Shown piece after piece: positions 1 to 13,085 of a stretch of DNA of 64,000 bases. The stretch is taken from contig NC_003070.9 of assembly GCF_000001735.4 (NCBI RefSeq), positions 620,001 through 684,000 on the forward strand, read 5' to 3'. Numbering within the stretch: the stretch's first letter is position 1; each line of letters begins with the position of its first letter. The notes under the pieces were generated by a model, which saw nothing but the letters and a program-made list of their open reading frames with translations, did no database searches and had not been told where the DNA came from. Source of the stretch: Arabidopsis thaliana. Lineage: Eukaryota > Streptophyta > Magnoliopsida > Brassicales > Brassicaceae. The translations under genes and the position numbers were made by a program.

Positions 1-333
1 GATCTTGTTTCGAGTAACTATACAGTTAAAACGTATTTGGGTCGACCGTGGAAAGAGTATTCAAGGACGGTTTACATGCAATCGTACATTGATGGTTTCG
101 TTGAACCGGTTGGTTGGAGAGAATGGAACGGTGATTTTGCGTTAAGTACATTGTACTATGCAGAGTATAACAATACCGGACCGGGCTCAAACACTACAAA
201 CCGGGTTACATGGCCTGGTTACCACGTGATTAATTCCACTGATGCAGCTAATTTCACGGTCACTGGTTTATTTATCGAAGCTGATTGGATTTGGAAGACA
301 GGAGTGCCTTACACCAGCGGTCTAATTTCATAG
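1..333 (+). CDS. Pectin methylesterase, C-terminal part (partial, runs off left edge)
   Basis: The reading frame is open from base 1 and ends at TAG 331-333, giving about 110 residues. Near the start it reads LGRPWKEYSRTV, the pectinesterase family signature that contains the substrate-binding arginine; the following WREW and WPGYHV stretches are the usual end of the catalytic beta-helix. The family removes methyl groups from cell-wall homogalacturonan outside the cell. The signal peptide, any inhibitor-like pro-region and the catalytic aspartates lie upstream of the window. From memory of gene order this is At1g02810. The family call is firm; the subtype cannot be judged from this fragment. 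Confidence 0.93.
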   Translation, partial: DLVSSNYTVKTYLGRPWKEYSRTVYMQSYIDGFVEPVGWREWNGDFALSTLYYAEYNNTGPGSNTTNRVTWPGYHVINSTDAANFTVTGLFIEADWIWKTGVPYTSGLIS

Positions 334-772
334 TAATTTGTGATTTGTTCTTAATCATTTTCTTTTATTAATTTAATTTAAAGAAACTGTATTATTTTTG
401 TTGAACTGTAATAAAACCGAAATTCAAGCTCAACGCAAAGGAAATGTAAAGCTTGGTAATGTAACTGAATAATTTTTGCGATAAATTAAGAATTTAATAA
501 AGATTATTTAACATCATGTATCATTAAACGACGTCGATGGTCCACTCTTTAACACGTGAGCATTAAGCTCATCAAATCTCAGCCGTTCATTCCTTTCACG
601 GACCGATCACAGCGTCACTAAACCCCAACTAATCCCTCATCGTTCTCTACTTATAACTAAACACACAAAGACATCCCAAAACCAACTTCTTAAACAGATT
701 CAAGGAAAATTCTTACGATTAGATTAGACACTAAACTAAGCAAAAACACAGAGATAAGTTAAAACAGAAACA
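334..772. other. Intergenic: pectinesterase 3' flank and DUF538 gene promoter
   Basis: AT-rich 3' flank with AATAAA-like signals around 410-500, then the promoter of the DUF538 gene. A G-box core CACGTG lies at 553-558, about 215 bases before the ATG. No open frame worth calling. Confidence 0.5.
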
Positions 773-1222
773 ATGTCCATTTTCATCATCTTCCTCCTTC
801 TTCTCTCTACTTCTGTATCCGTCTCCGGCCAAAAAAAGCGAAGTGTCTACCAGGTTCTCGAAAACTACACCTTACCACGAGGAATATTACCAGAAGGTGT
901 CCACGACTACGACCTAAACCGAAGAACTGGCGTTTTCAAAGTCCGTTTCAACACCACGTGTCAGTTCTCCATAGACTCGTACAAGGTCAAATACAAACCC
1001 GTAATCTCCGGCATCATAACAAGAGGACGGGTCATAAGGTTGATAGGCGTAAGCGTCAAAGTTCTTTTCTTTTGGATCAACATCTCCGAGGTGTCTCGTG
1101 ACGGCGACGACGTCGAGTTCTTCGTTGGTGCTGCTTCGGAGGAGTTCTCGAGCAAGTATTTCGTGGACAGCCCAAAGTGTGGTTGTGGGTTTAATTGTTA
1201 TAGGCCTATCTCTTCCTCTTAA
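773..1222 (+). CDS. DUF538 family secreted protein, copy 1
   Basis: Single-exon gene of 149 residues. It opens with a hydrophobic signal peptide (MSIFIIFLLLLSTSVSVSG), then the DUF538 core: YxVLENYxLPRGILPEGV, a YDLN/TGxFxVxFN stretch, a central beta segment rich in valine and isoleucine (GVSVKVLFFWINISEV), and the terminal cysteine cluster SPKCGCGFNC. DUF538 proteins are predicted small secreted beta-barrels of about 150-170 residues; their biochemical role is not settled. The start is the first ATG and sits right before the signal peptide. It is a tandem paralogue of the gene at 1637, sharing the domain order and the C-terminal CGCGF motif. Matches At1g02813 from memory. Confidence 0.9.
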   Translation: MSIFIIFLLLLSTSVSVSGQKKRSVYQVLENYTLPRGILPEGVHDYDLNRRTGVFKVRFNTTCQFSIDSYKVKYKPVISGIITRGRVIRLIGVSVKVLFFWINISEVSRDGDDVEFFVGAASEEFSSKYFVDSPKCGCGFNCYRPISSS

Positions 1223-1636
1223 AGCCCATGGGCCTTAAAGCTGTTATGATTATAATATATAAAATAAACACGGCCTCGAAGCTGTTATGATTTATGAATA
1301 TATAAAAATAAACACTACTGTTGGTTTAAGCCCAAAATTAGCCCATGTGAAGAATTTTGTTTGTTTTGAAACAAAATGACAAAAAGACACCTCATGGGCT
1401 TACTGATGACACGTGTCGAGTTGTTCGGTTAAAACGATGTCGTGTTTATGGTCGCTTGATCTGATCAGATGTGCCAGCTATACAAAAGTCTCTCACGTCT
1501 CTCCCAGAAAACTCTTATTTTATCGCCGAGAAAGTGACGGAAAACGAAATCCAAACGGGATAATAAACCTAAAACCTAAATTAGTGATTTAGCTACGACT
1601 CCTAAAGATTCAAATTTGGGTTACATCGGACGAATC
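1223..1636. promoter_or_regulatory. Intergenic promoter of second DUF538 gene, with G-box/ABRE and TGGGCY motifs
   Basis: The interval holds the 3' end of the first DUF538 gene and the promoter of the second. A palindromic GACACGTGTC (G-box, ABRE-like) is centred at 1410-1415. Several GGCCCA/TGGGCT motifs lie between 1225 and 1400, the type called site II in genes active in growing tissue. These are motif matches only. Confidence 0.5.
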
Positions 1637-2137
1637 ATGACTCTGCTTCCGATTTCAATCTTCTTCTTCTTTTTATTTTGCATTCCTTCGCCATTAATCG
1701 CCGCCGCTAACGATGACGATATACCGACGGCGTACACTCTCCTCCAAAGCTACAACTTTCCCGTCGGGATTCTTCCTAAAGGAGTGGTGTCATATGATTT
1801 AGATAAATCTACTGGTCAATTCCACGCGTATTTCAACAAATCGTGCAGTTTCGCTCTTCAAGGCTCTTACCAATTGGATTACAAATCGACAATCTCTGGA
1901 TACATATCGGAGAACAAGATCACGAAGCTTACCGGCGTGAAGGTGAAAGTTCTCTTCTTGTGGCTCAACATCGTTGAGGTTATTAGGAACGGAGACGAAC
2001 TCGAGTTCTCCGTTGGGATCACATCGGCGAACTTCGAGATCGATGAGTTTTACGAGTCGCCACAGTGTGGTTGCGGATTTGATTGCAAAACGAAGACGAA
2101 GACTTTGGGAAGAAACCCTTTTGTTTCTTCGGTTTAA
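1637..2137 (+). CDS. DUF538 family secreted protein, copy 2
   Basis: Single-exon gene of 166 residues. I start it at ATG 1637 because this codon directly precedes the signal peptide (MTLLPISIFFFFLFCIPSP); the frame is open a few codons further up but has no other ATG. The DUF538 core follows: YTLLQSYNFPVGILPKGV, YDLDKSTGQFHAYFNKSC, GVKVKVLFLWLNIVEV and the closing SPQCGCGFDC. After this come a short basic tail (KTKTKTLGRNP) and the stop at 2135-2137. It stands about 400 bases downstream of its tandem paralogue, same strand. The role is unknown beyond a likely extracellular location. Matches At1g02816 from memory. Confidence 0.9.
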   Translation: MTLLPISIFFFFLFCIPSPLIAAANDDDIPTAYTLLQSYNFPVGILPKGVVSYDLDKSTGQFHAYFNKSCSFALQGSYQLDYKSTISGYISENKITKLTGVKVKVLFLWLNIVEVIRNGDELEFSVGITSANFEIDEFYESPQCGCGFDCKTKTKTLGRNPFVSSV

Positions 2138-3932
2138 AGGTTAAGACTTCTTATTGCAGAATCTGAACTCTTTGGATGATTTATGTTCTTTCTCCAATCA
2201 TTTAATTTTTCAATCAATGCTTTGTTTGTATCTCTTCTTAGGATCGAACCGATAAGTTGTATTTATGAACCGATCAGGAATAAAACAGTGGTGGAAAAAG
2301 TTAATTCTTATGTCTAAGGAGAAGATTGGCATGAATTTGAGTTTCGTATTGGCTGATCAATGGTTTGTGTGTTGCATTCGACGAATGCTTATGAATGTCT
2401 GTATGAAACGTTAGATCTTTTGTCCATGGTTTCGGATGGATCAGTATGAGATTCTTTAGAAGTTGATTGAAGCCTAGTGATGATGAGACAATCTCTTTGG
2501 ACTCGACCAACAACTCTTAAAAGTTTTGGTTTTTACTTCAAAAGAAAATGTTGGATTCTTCAGAGATCACTGGATTCTTGAGCTTCGTGATCTGTGTTTG
2601 TTTGTGAGTCATATGCTCGAGATTCTCTGCCACTGACATGGTATTATCTTCTTCATCAAAGACTTTGCCAAAACTAAAGTAGGCAATATCCTCCATTGAA
2701 GGTACTAGGTATTAAGCTTAGACATGAATGTACTAATGAACTAGATTACAATGTTTCGAAAATATTTGTGTAAGTTCAAATTTTGGTGTTTGGAAATAAT
2801 ATTTTGAAGATGAAGTAAGGAAGATAGTTTTTTACATGTATGTTTGATGATTCTCCCGATTTTGAAAATTGGATAGTTTTTTACATGTATGTTTGATGAT
2901 TCTCTCCCGATTTTGAAAATTGGCATACATGTATTTCCTTTTCCTTATATTAAATCAAGTGATTGTGCTGAAGAAAAACAGATATTTAGCTTAAGAAGCG
3001 CCATTTAGTTAAGAATGTGAGGTACAAACTTTTCCTGTGTCTTTTTGTTGCATAATGTTGGCCTTTGGGATTTAGTGTGAGCCACTTCTTCTCAAGTCTC
3101 TCAACCATTAACACGGAAGTTATGTGGTCTTCATACCCTAAAGTTAATTTCTGAGGCTCACAAGTTAAAGCTTCTCGTCTTCTTATTTTTCTATGCTTAG
3201 ATTAAGCTTTACTTATTTCTATGATCAACATTTTCCCAACTGCAACATGGCTTGCCACGTGGTTGGATTGTTCATGGCTTTGATTTGTTAGTCTAAGGAT
3301 GACATATTTTTAAGTATGGTTTATTTTGCGATTTGTTCACACATCATTGTACTTCAATATTTTGAAGCTTAATTTTCAATATCATATTTAATGTTCGAAT
3401 TATGGAAAATAATTATAAAAAGAACGACAATTTGGATTTAAATTATTAAAGTTATCTAAATTTGATAATCTTATTGTTGGTGTACCGTATATAAAAGATT
3501 TTGTGATTCTACCGGTTTTTACCAGTTTGTTACATGATTTTTAGTCTATATAATTTATTTTTGGTAAGGAGATTTAGTCTATATTATTGTATGTATGTTA
3601 AGTAACTCCAATTTTATGCTCTTTTTATACAAAGAATAAAGGCCATGCAATGTTTTTTCTTTGTAGTTTCGTCAAAATAATATTTATACCAATTGAATTT
3701 TTTTAAAGTATTTTTTTTGTCATCACTTTGAGTCATAGCAAATCTTTGTTAATGGGAAGATGGAAGCCTTTAAAACTTCATAAATAATAAGATCAAAATA
3801 ATAAGATCAAACGATTATTACAGAAATGGTAACGGAATAAGATGGGATTCACCACAAAAGATCATAATAACCCATTTTGCTAATCTCCTCATTAAACAAC
3901 ATTGATGAATAAAAATACGGTTTTTAATAAAT
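2138..3932. other. Gene-free interval with a two-copy 50-bp repeat
   Basis: No coding sequence that I trust; short frames on both strands lack domains, good splice context or sensible composition. It holds the 3' flanks of the DUF538 gene and of the LEA gene, whose transcripts converge here. A direct repeat lies at 2823-2922 (listed separately). A G-box core inside GCCACGTGG is at about 3254-3262. The rest is AT-rich. Confidence 0.5.
2823..2922. repeat. Direct tandem repeat, two copies of about 50 bp
   Basis: Copy 1 (2823-2871) and copy 2 (2872-2922) both begin GATAGTTTTTTACATGTATG and end CCCGATTTTGAAAATTG. They differ by an extra CT in the second copy and are otherwise identical, so the duplication is recent. 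No gene overlaps it. Confidence 0.9.
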
Positions 3933-4304
3933 TTATTGCTTGTTGTTCAAGAGAATAGCTCGTAGCTCAGCCGGGTCAATCTCCTCAGAAACGGTTTCCG
4001 GTCTGTAATAACCGGTTTTAGGATCTGGAACCCATGGTGCCTTCTCGCTTGAAGCTTCCCCAGCTCTCTTCTTCATCTCCGCGGTCGAAACGCTTCCATC
4101 TAACGCCGTTTTGGCTGCGGCGGCAAACCCTCGTCTGAAGAGAATCCAAAATCCAAAACGTCAGCGTTTTGTTAAAGCGACGAGAAAACAGAGCAATACA
4201 TAACGTTTTTGTTTCAGAAACAGATGTTACCTGAAAACGGCGTTCGAGAGCTTTTCGGAGCCGAAGACGGATTGGATCTTAGCGTTAGCGAGAGAACGAG
4301 CCAT
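3933..4304 (-). CDS. LEA-3 family protein (SAG21-like), 2 exons
   Basis: Two coding exons, 4231-4304 and 3933-4134, separated by a 96-base GT-AG intron, give 91 residues. The N-terminus (MARSLANAKIQSVFGSEKL then FRRGFAAAA) looks like a mitochondrial targeting segment, as in this family. The C-terminal half carries the LEA-3 signature WVPDPKTGYYRPE, followed by acidic EEIDPAELR and the terminal LLNNKQ. LEA-3 proteins are small stress- and senescence-linked proteins, several of them shown in mitochondria. A TATA-like TATATAAA lies on this strand at 4501-4508, about 200 bases before the ATG. Matches At1g02820 from memory. Confidence 0.92.
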
Positions 4305-5144
4305 TGTGGTTTATAGGTTTTACGAGTTTTGGAGAAGAAGAAAAACAGCGCAAAAGAGAAGTTTCTCAGGTTCTTGATCTGATGACTGCTGTTACCTTTT
4401 TGCGGCAACGAGATCGAACAAACTTGGTCGTCCTATCTCTCTTGACAGATTTCAAAATGCTTTGCAGGATAGATGAGAAGGAAGAGAGATGAGAGGAGGG
4501 TTTATATAGAGGAAGCAGAGCAGATAGGCTGCGTCAATTTAGGCTTTCACCCAAAGTTATTGTTTTCTGTTTCTTTTGATTTTTTTTTTTGGGTTTAGGG
4601 TTTTAAAGTTAGTTGTAACTTATAATTAAAATTGTTTTCAAAGTCGTTTTGTATGTAATTAACAACTTGTTTTACTTATCTGGATTTAAAATTAATTAAC
4701 TCATCTAATATACAAGTATACTATAGTTTGACCAAAACCAATTTTTATCTTCTTTTTTTTGTAGTCAACCGAAAATATAAATGTTCATATATGAAATTAC
4801 CATATGTACGTATTCATAATGCTCAAAAGAAATTAATGATATATTTAGATATTTTTTTATCTCCTAAATAATTGTGATTGCATATATTTAGATATTTTTT
4901 GATCTCCTAAACTAAATTGAGTCGGAACCACTCAATTCTGCCGAACCAACACGGCCTCAAAAAGAGTCGGCCATTTAGTCACTCTTTCTTTCAGAATTTT
5001 GAAATGAACTTAGTCCTCATCCTTGTGTCAATTTTAACCACCAAAATCATACGACAGCAAAAACTTGGACAATTAATAAAGATCCGTCCTAAGCAGGAAA
5101 AATATAGACCAAGTGTAATTAAAAATGAATGAAGAAGGTCGAGC
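4305..5144. promoter_or_regulatory. LEA gene promoter and AT-rich spacer
   Basis: Holds the leader and promoter of the LEA-3 gene (TATATAAA on the minus strand at 4501-4508) and then an AT-rich spacer down to the L22 3' end. A short imperfect direct repeat around ATATATTTAGATATTTTTT occurs at about 4839-4868 and 4880-4909. No gene seen. Confidence 0.5.
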
Positions 5145-5608
5145 TTAATCTTCCTCGTAACTAGCTACTTCATCGTCAATCCTGAAGTAGCGTACCTCGT
5201 AGACATTTTTGTCTTTGTTAGATGCAATCACTCGTAGCCAATCACGGAGATTGTACTTCTTCAAATATTTCTTTGTCAGATACTTCAAGTACCTGAATTC
5301 AAAACCAGATTTTTGCAATTTAAGAGCAAGTTAGGGTTTCTAAAGACGTGTGAGAGAAGAAAAGAAGTTTACCGTTTGGAGAAATTGGAATTGGCGTTGA
5401 CATTGATCTTTCCATTATATCGGGTGATGGAGACGGAGTTACCAAGAGCACCGGCTTTACCTCTGACCTTGATTCGTTCCTGAAGAAACTTCTCAAGCGT
5501 GGCTATCTCCAAGATCGTATCATCAACTGGTTTAGAGCAGTCGATCACAAAAGAAACTCCTTTCTTCTTAGCACCAGCTCCACTCGACTTGGCCCCTACT
5601 CGAGCCAT
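5145..5608 (-). CDS. 60S ribosomal protein L22 (eL22), 2 exons
   Basis: Coding exons 5373-5608 and 5145-5292 join across an 80-base intron (SFSKR|YLKYL) to give 127 residues. The protein has the basic N-terminus of plant eL22 ([20 protein letters not shown]), the core [24 protein letters not shown], the RNA-contact region [22 protein letters not shown] and the acidic tail SYEEDD-like (ASYEED). It is a structural protein of the cytosolic large ribosomal subunit. The length is normal for the family. Its promoter holds a telo-box and a cluster of TGGGCY motifs typical of ribosomal protein genes. Matches At1g02830 from memory. Confidence 0.95.
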
Positions 5609-5730
5609 CTTCCTACAGAGATTGAATTGAATGAAACTCTCTTGCTTAGATTAGACGTTGGCTCGAAAAGATGAAAATCTTCCCGCGGCGAGGTTAGGGA
5701 TGGACTATATAAATGACCCACAAGAGTCCC

Positions 5731-5784
5731 TAGGGTTTTGTTTAGTGTTAGCCCAATGGGCTTCTTAGGCCCAATACTTGGGCT
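5731..5784 (-). promoter_or_regulatory. Telo-box plus site II cluster in the L22 promoter
   Basis: On the minus strand AAACCCTA (telo-box) is at 5731-5738. Four TGGGCY/RGCCCA motifs follow at 5750-5755, 5757-5762, 5768-5773 and 5779-5784. This pairing is well known from promoters of plant ribosomal protein genes, where TCP-type factors bind site II. The cluster sits 120-180 bases upstream of the L22 ATG. Confidence 0.75.
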
Positions 5785-6700
5785 AAGAGCTTGTCTAATT
5801 TCTGTTTGATCCGAAATGATATCAAATATTGAACCGGCCTCGGTTCAATTAATCTTTGTTCAACATCAAGAGATATTTGATCACATAAAACCTGTACCGT
5901 ATTTCATTTCCTAGAGTAGTTATCTCAGCATTTAAAAGATGTGGAGGAAACTATATCAAACACTGGTTTATTCTCTTACAATTGTACAATTATGAATAAA
6001 ACATCTATACAACTTCTCAAGGCTTTGCGATTTCGCATTGCGACTCGGAAGCAGTTTTTCATCTTAGTGGATGAAAGTCAGTCACCTGAAGAAATAACAG
6101 TGCTTTGATCGAATCTATAAGTAAAAGAATGTTATGAGTCATGGAATCAATAGCTTTGTAATCATTCCTTCTGCCTCGACGACATCTATAGTGAGATTTT
6201 TTGTCTGACAACTCTTTCTCCTCAGCACAAATCTCCTTGCTTGATTCTGTATCTGCTTAACAAATCAAAAACTTCAAAATCAGATTTCTCTAAGAGCAAC
6301 AAAGACATATCTCAAGGCAAAAGACTTTTAACTACAAACCAATTCAACAAGGTTCTTACGCCTATAATGAAAGAACAATGTCAAATTTTGGAGAGAACCA
6401 ACCCTAGTTAGTGATCAAACATGTTTTGCCATATTTGTCTTCCTAAAACTAACCTTACAATTTCTATGTTTGTAGCTGGCTATAATTAAGACGACTGACG
6501 GAGAATGACATTACTCGAACAATATAGTCTTAGAAGCATCTCCATAAAGTTGGAATGGTCACAGGCAAATGAACCTATCTAACAACAAGCCAGTTTCGGA
6601 GACATGTAATTTTTTTGTTTGTGAGAATTTTTTAAGTTGCTTTCTTTGTAATGTTTTAAGATTTTGATTAAAGCAGATAATTGAAACGTTTCTTCGCCAC
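5785..6700. other. Gene-free spacer between head-to-head L22 and SR34 genes
   Basis: No coding frame found. L22 (-) and SR34 (+) are divergent, with ATGs 1.3 kb apart. The middle part (about 6000-6480) is less AT-rich than the flanks but has no recognisable open frame, tRNA or snoRNA box pattern. Confidence 0.4.
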
Positions 6701-6707
6701 ACTATAG

Positions 6708-6781
6708 TATATAAAAGGCTCACGTGACTCACGTGACGCTCCCTTATTAACCTATATCGTTCGCCAACTTCGAAACCCTAA
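6708..6781 (+). promoter_or_regulatory. SR34: SR34 core promoter: TATA box, two G-boxes, telo-box
   Basis: TATATAAAA at 6708-6716 is a good TATA box. Two CACGTG cores follow at 6721-6726 and 6730-6735, so close that they lie at or near the expected transcription start. A telo-box AAACCCTAA is at 6773-6781. A likely leader intron runs from GT at 6829 to AG at 6911-6912, just before the ATG at 6918. Confidence 0.65.
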
Positions 6782-6917
6782 ATTCCCAAATTGCGGAGGC
6801 TGAGAGATCTCAAATCGACGACCAACAGGTGAATTTTCGCTTCCTCTGCTTCAGACATTCTTGATAAAGTTTGAATCTTGACTTTGGACTTGTGTTTTTG
6901 GATTTGATAAAGGAAGA

Positions 6918-9583
6918 ATGAGCAGTCGTTCGAGTAGAACCGTGTACGTCGGAAACCTTCCTGGCGATATCCGTGAGAGAGAGGTCGAAGATTTGTTCAG
7001 TAAGGTAAAGGATTCGTCTTTATGCTATGTAAACCTTGTTTTCGCTTACACTCGATAATAATAAGTCTCCGTAACATTTATTTCTTCCTTTTGTTTCAGT
7101 ATGGACCTGTTGTTCAAATTGATTTGAAGGTTCCTCCAAGGCCTCCTGGTTATGCATTCGTTGAGGTCAGCTTACCACCTCTTATTCTTGCAGTGACATG
7201 TGTTATGATTCTTGATGTTATTACAGTTTGGCTCTCTGTTGTTATGATTCGAGAATTTGAACTTGTTCTGACTTTTCTTCCTATTTGTGTTTCGTTAATC
7301 TGTTTAGTTTGATGATGCTCGGGATGCTGAAGATGCTATTCATGGTCGTGATGGCTATGACTTTGATGGGCATCGTTTGAGGGTTAGTTATTATTACTCG
7401 AATTTCAGATATTTAATTACAACTCTTGAGTGTTTTCGGATTGGTTTTCAATCTAATTTAACGAATGTTTGCCTTTTGTAGGTGGAATTGGCGCATGGTG
7501 GGAGGCGTTCATCAGATGATACTCGGGGTAGTTTCAATGGTGGTGGCCGTGGTGGTGGTCGCGGCCGTGGTGATGGTGGTAGTCGTGGGCCATCTAGGAG
7601 ATCAGAGTTTCGTGGTATGTAGTCATATAATTTGCATTATTCTGTCCAAAGTTGTAGGAATTGTTCCTAATTTTACTTGTTTTTCTTTTGTCCACCACAG
7701 TTCTAGTCACAGGCTTGCCTTCATCTGCTTCTTGGCAAGATCTCAAGGTGACTTCACACTGGTCAACAAAACTCCTTACTTCCCCTTGTATCTTTAAAGT
7801 TTCTGAATTCTAACATGAATCACTTTTACATTAGGATCACATGCGTAAAGGAGGCGATGTCTGTTTCTCGCAAGTGTACCGTGATGCTAGAGGTAATAAG
7901 TGTGCCCATATAATCTTGTCCATCGAAAACCAAGTTGAATGGTTTTAATCTTGGACAATCTTACTGTAGGGACAACTGGAGTTGTTGATTACACCTGCTA
8001 TGAGGACATGAAGTATGCGGTAAGCTATTTTCCCTGTTTCTCTTCTGTGGTTGAGAGTTTGTTCTACTCATCCTTAATCACTGATTAGCTCTCACTCTTG
8101 AATTTCCCCAGCTGAAAAAGCTCGACGACACAGAGTTTCGAAATGCGTTTTCGAATGGATATGTCCGGGTTAGTTGAAGCTGACTTTCCTGTGAATTGTG
8201 ATCTTTTCATTGTTGTGTTTAATATTTTGTTTCATATCTCTTTAGGTTAGAGAATATGATTCAAGGAAGGATTCTAGGAGTCCTAGCCGGGGAAGATCCT
8301 ATTCTAAGAGCCGCAGCCGCAGCCGTGGACGAAGCGTGAGCCGAAGCAGGAGCAGAAGCAGGAGCAGGAGCAGAAGTCCCAAGGCAAAGTCTTCACGTAG
8401 GTCCCCTGCAAAATCTACATCAAGATCTCCTGGCCCCCGCTCGAAGTCAAGGTCACCGTCTCCAAGAAGGTAATGATTTGATTCCTTTTCAGAATGCACC
8501 AGGCAACATTACTTAGTCGGTAGATTTTCCTGTGAAGTTTATGAAAATCTGATTAGAAAAGTCATTGTTGATGCTCAAAGTTCTTGTTGATTGAGCATAT
8601 ACTGGTTTTTTGTTGACACCTGCTGTTTGCTCGTCATTATTGTCCCTTCTTACTCCATCCTTATATTTAGATGCTTAGCCCTTTTCTGGTTAAGATTTGC
8701 GAGATTGGCCTTACATTTTTAGCATTTTTAAATATGCTCTTTTCTTTCCTGAGAAGAAAATGGTTTTGTTTCATAGATATGGATTTACATACGACTAGAA
8801 AATGGAAATTAATATCTGGATGGAAATTGATTGTTGACAAGTGTTTCGTCTAAGAGGTATGGGAAACTTTGGAATAGAGACTTTGCTTTTCGTGGCTTCC
8901 TGATATAGTATTCACTAATTTACATTGCTGCTAGATGGATAACAGTGGAGACATTGGATCACTTGGATCACAATATTATATCGGGATTTCTGTAAAACTA
9001 TATTGGCTCGATGGATTGACAATATGGAATCTGGGTTCTCTTGGGACGTCCGTGGCTCATTTGGCAACACAAGTTTTTTTGGCCACATGGCTTATAAAAC
9101 CTCTGTCCTATCACCTATGTTTTAACTAAGTAGCAGAATAGTTTGGTTTATGTTTCTTTTTTTTTATTTGTTGCAACTTCTTAATCTCTGTGAGATAGAA
9201 GGAGAGGCTCCAGGACCTTGCTGAACAGTATAAAACACAACATGTTTGGATTTTTGAATCTGAGTTTCTTTTCTTGGACTTTTGCAGATCGCGTTCAAGA
9301 TCAAGATCTCCTCTACCTTCTGTGAGTAACAAGATCCAACTTGTGACCCCTCTTTTATTTTGACATAATCTTCTGTTTTACATTGTTCGTTATCTTAATA
9401 GCTTTTCTGTATCACAGGTTCAGAAGGAAGGAAGCAAGAGCCCTAGCAAGCCAAGTCCAGCCAAGAGTCCTATCCACACTAGGAGTCCATCGAGGTACAT
9501 AATCTTTCTTAGAAATGAAACATTGCAATCTGATTTTGTTTGATAATGCGTAAATCTGAATCTGAGCTCTTGTTTGCAGGTAA
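6918..9583 (+). CDS. SR34: Serine/arginine-rich splicing factor SR34, 12 coding exons
   Basis: Coding exons: 6918-7004, 7100-7165, 7308-7382, 7482-7614, 7701-7747, 7835-7892, 7970-8019, 8112-8168, 8246-8469, 9288-9321, 9418-9494, 9580-9583; 303 residues. The first RNA-recognition motif has RNP2 VYVGNL and RNP1 GYAFVEF; a Gly/Arg-rich hinge follows ([11 protein letters not shown]); the second carries SWQDLKDHMRKGG, the hallmark heptapeptide region of SF2/ASF-type proteins; the C-terminus is an RS domain with SPSR and SPAK repeats. It selects splice sites in the nucleus with U1 and U2AF. Intron 9 (8470-9287) is far longer than the others, and retaining it adds a stop at once after SPRR, shortening the RS domain. 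Matches At1g02840. Confidence 0.97.
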
Positions 9584-10568
9584 AATGGGAGATATCCAGG
9601 TGAAAAGAGAAGAGAGAAGCATCTTCTTGCTACTCAAAACAAATTCTACTTTCTTGAAGTGGATTATATCTGAACGCTTATTGACTGTAGAAGATGCGAC
9701 AAGTTTGATTTGCACTATCATTTTGTAATATTCTTGCCATTCTTCGTCTTCTGGATCCCTTTACTTTTGAGAATGATGTTTTTTTTTGAAGATATCGTTT
9801 CTTTTCCCTCCTTCTGATTCATCCTTTTCTTAATTAACTAAAGCTCTCACTTAAACAACGTCGTGTTTAGACCTGATCCGGAATCTGACTGTATAGCCTG
9901 AACTGTACGATTCCAGTAACCGGTGAATCTTGTCTGGAGACGTCTGCTTTGAACTTGGTTTTTGTGGTGAACTCAGTCCTTTGTTCGTTTCCCTAATTTC
10001 TCATGCTCTTTTGCAATCATATCATGTTCGATTCCATCTTTATAGTTCTATATCCTTGGTATAGTAGTGCCTGATTTGGATTCTCTGTCCTCTTTAGCTT
10101 AGAGAGCTATATAAGCCTGAAGACAAAACTTGATTTTATTGGATGATATAGAACATGCAACAAAAGGCAATCAACAATCTCTTTGAAAAGTATTCGCTGC
10201 TCATTGAGAGATAATGAAAGTGTCTTTACTTAGAGAGTGTGGTACTATGGTGTTGATCACTCAATATGTTAACATGTGGGTCCAAACAAAAAAATACTAA
10301 AGCTAAGGAAACAAACAAAAAGCCTTTTGAAAGCTAATGCTGCTCCCTATTTTCTATATCGTTGGACGATTTGCTCTTTACTTCTTCATCAAACTTGTCA
10401 AAACAAGTGGACCCACTCCTAGAAGCAGACGAATGCAGTTCCGTGTTTCAACCAAACTTGTACTTGCTTGTTAAAGTACTTAAATAATCTATCACAAGGG
10501 GTTCACCGTTCGTATTTGTTCTTGCTTGCTAAAGTTTTTTTGCTCTGTACGGTGACAAGACCAGAGAG
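9584..10568. other. SR34 3' flank and BGLU11 promoter
   Basis: Contains the SR34 3' untranslated region (9584 to about 9800) and the promoter of the beta-glucosidase. No independent gene was found on either strand. Confidence 0.5.

Positions 10569-13085
<2,517 letters not shown>

Noticed and set aside
2301-2513. 70-codon reverse frame after the DUF538 gene
   Set aside because: Probably 3' untranslated sequence of the DUF538 gene; no domain, no splice partner.
5990-6490. Candidate non-coding RNA between L22 and SR34
   Set aside because: Only a slightly lower AT content; no snoRNA boxes, hairpin or conserved motif visible.
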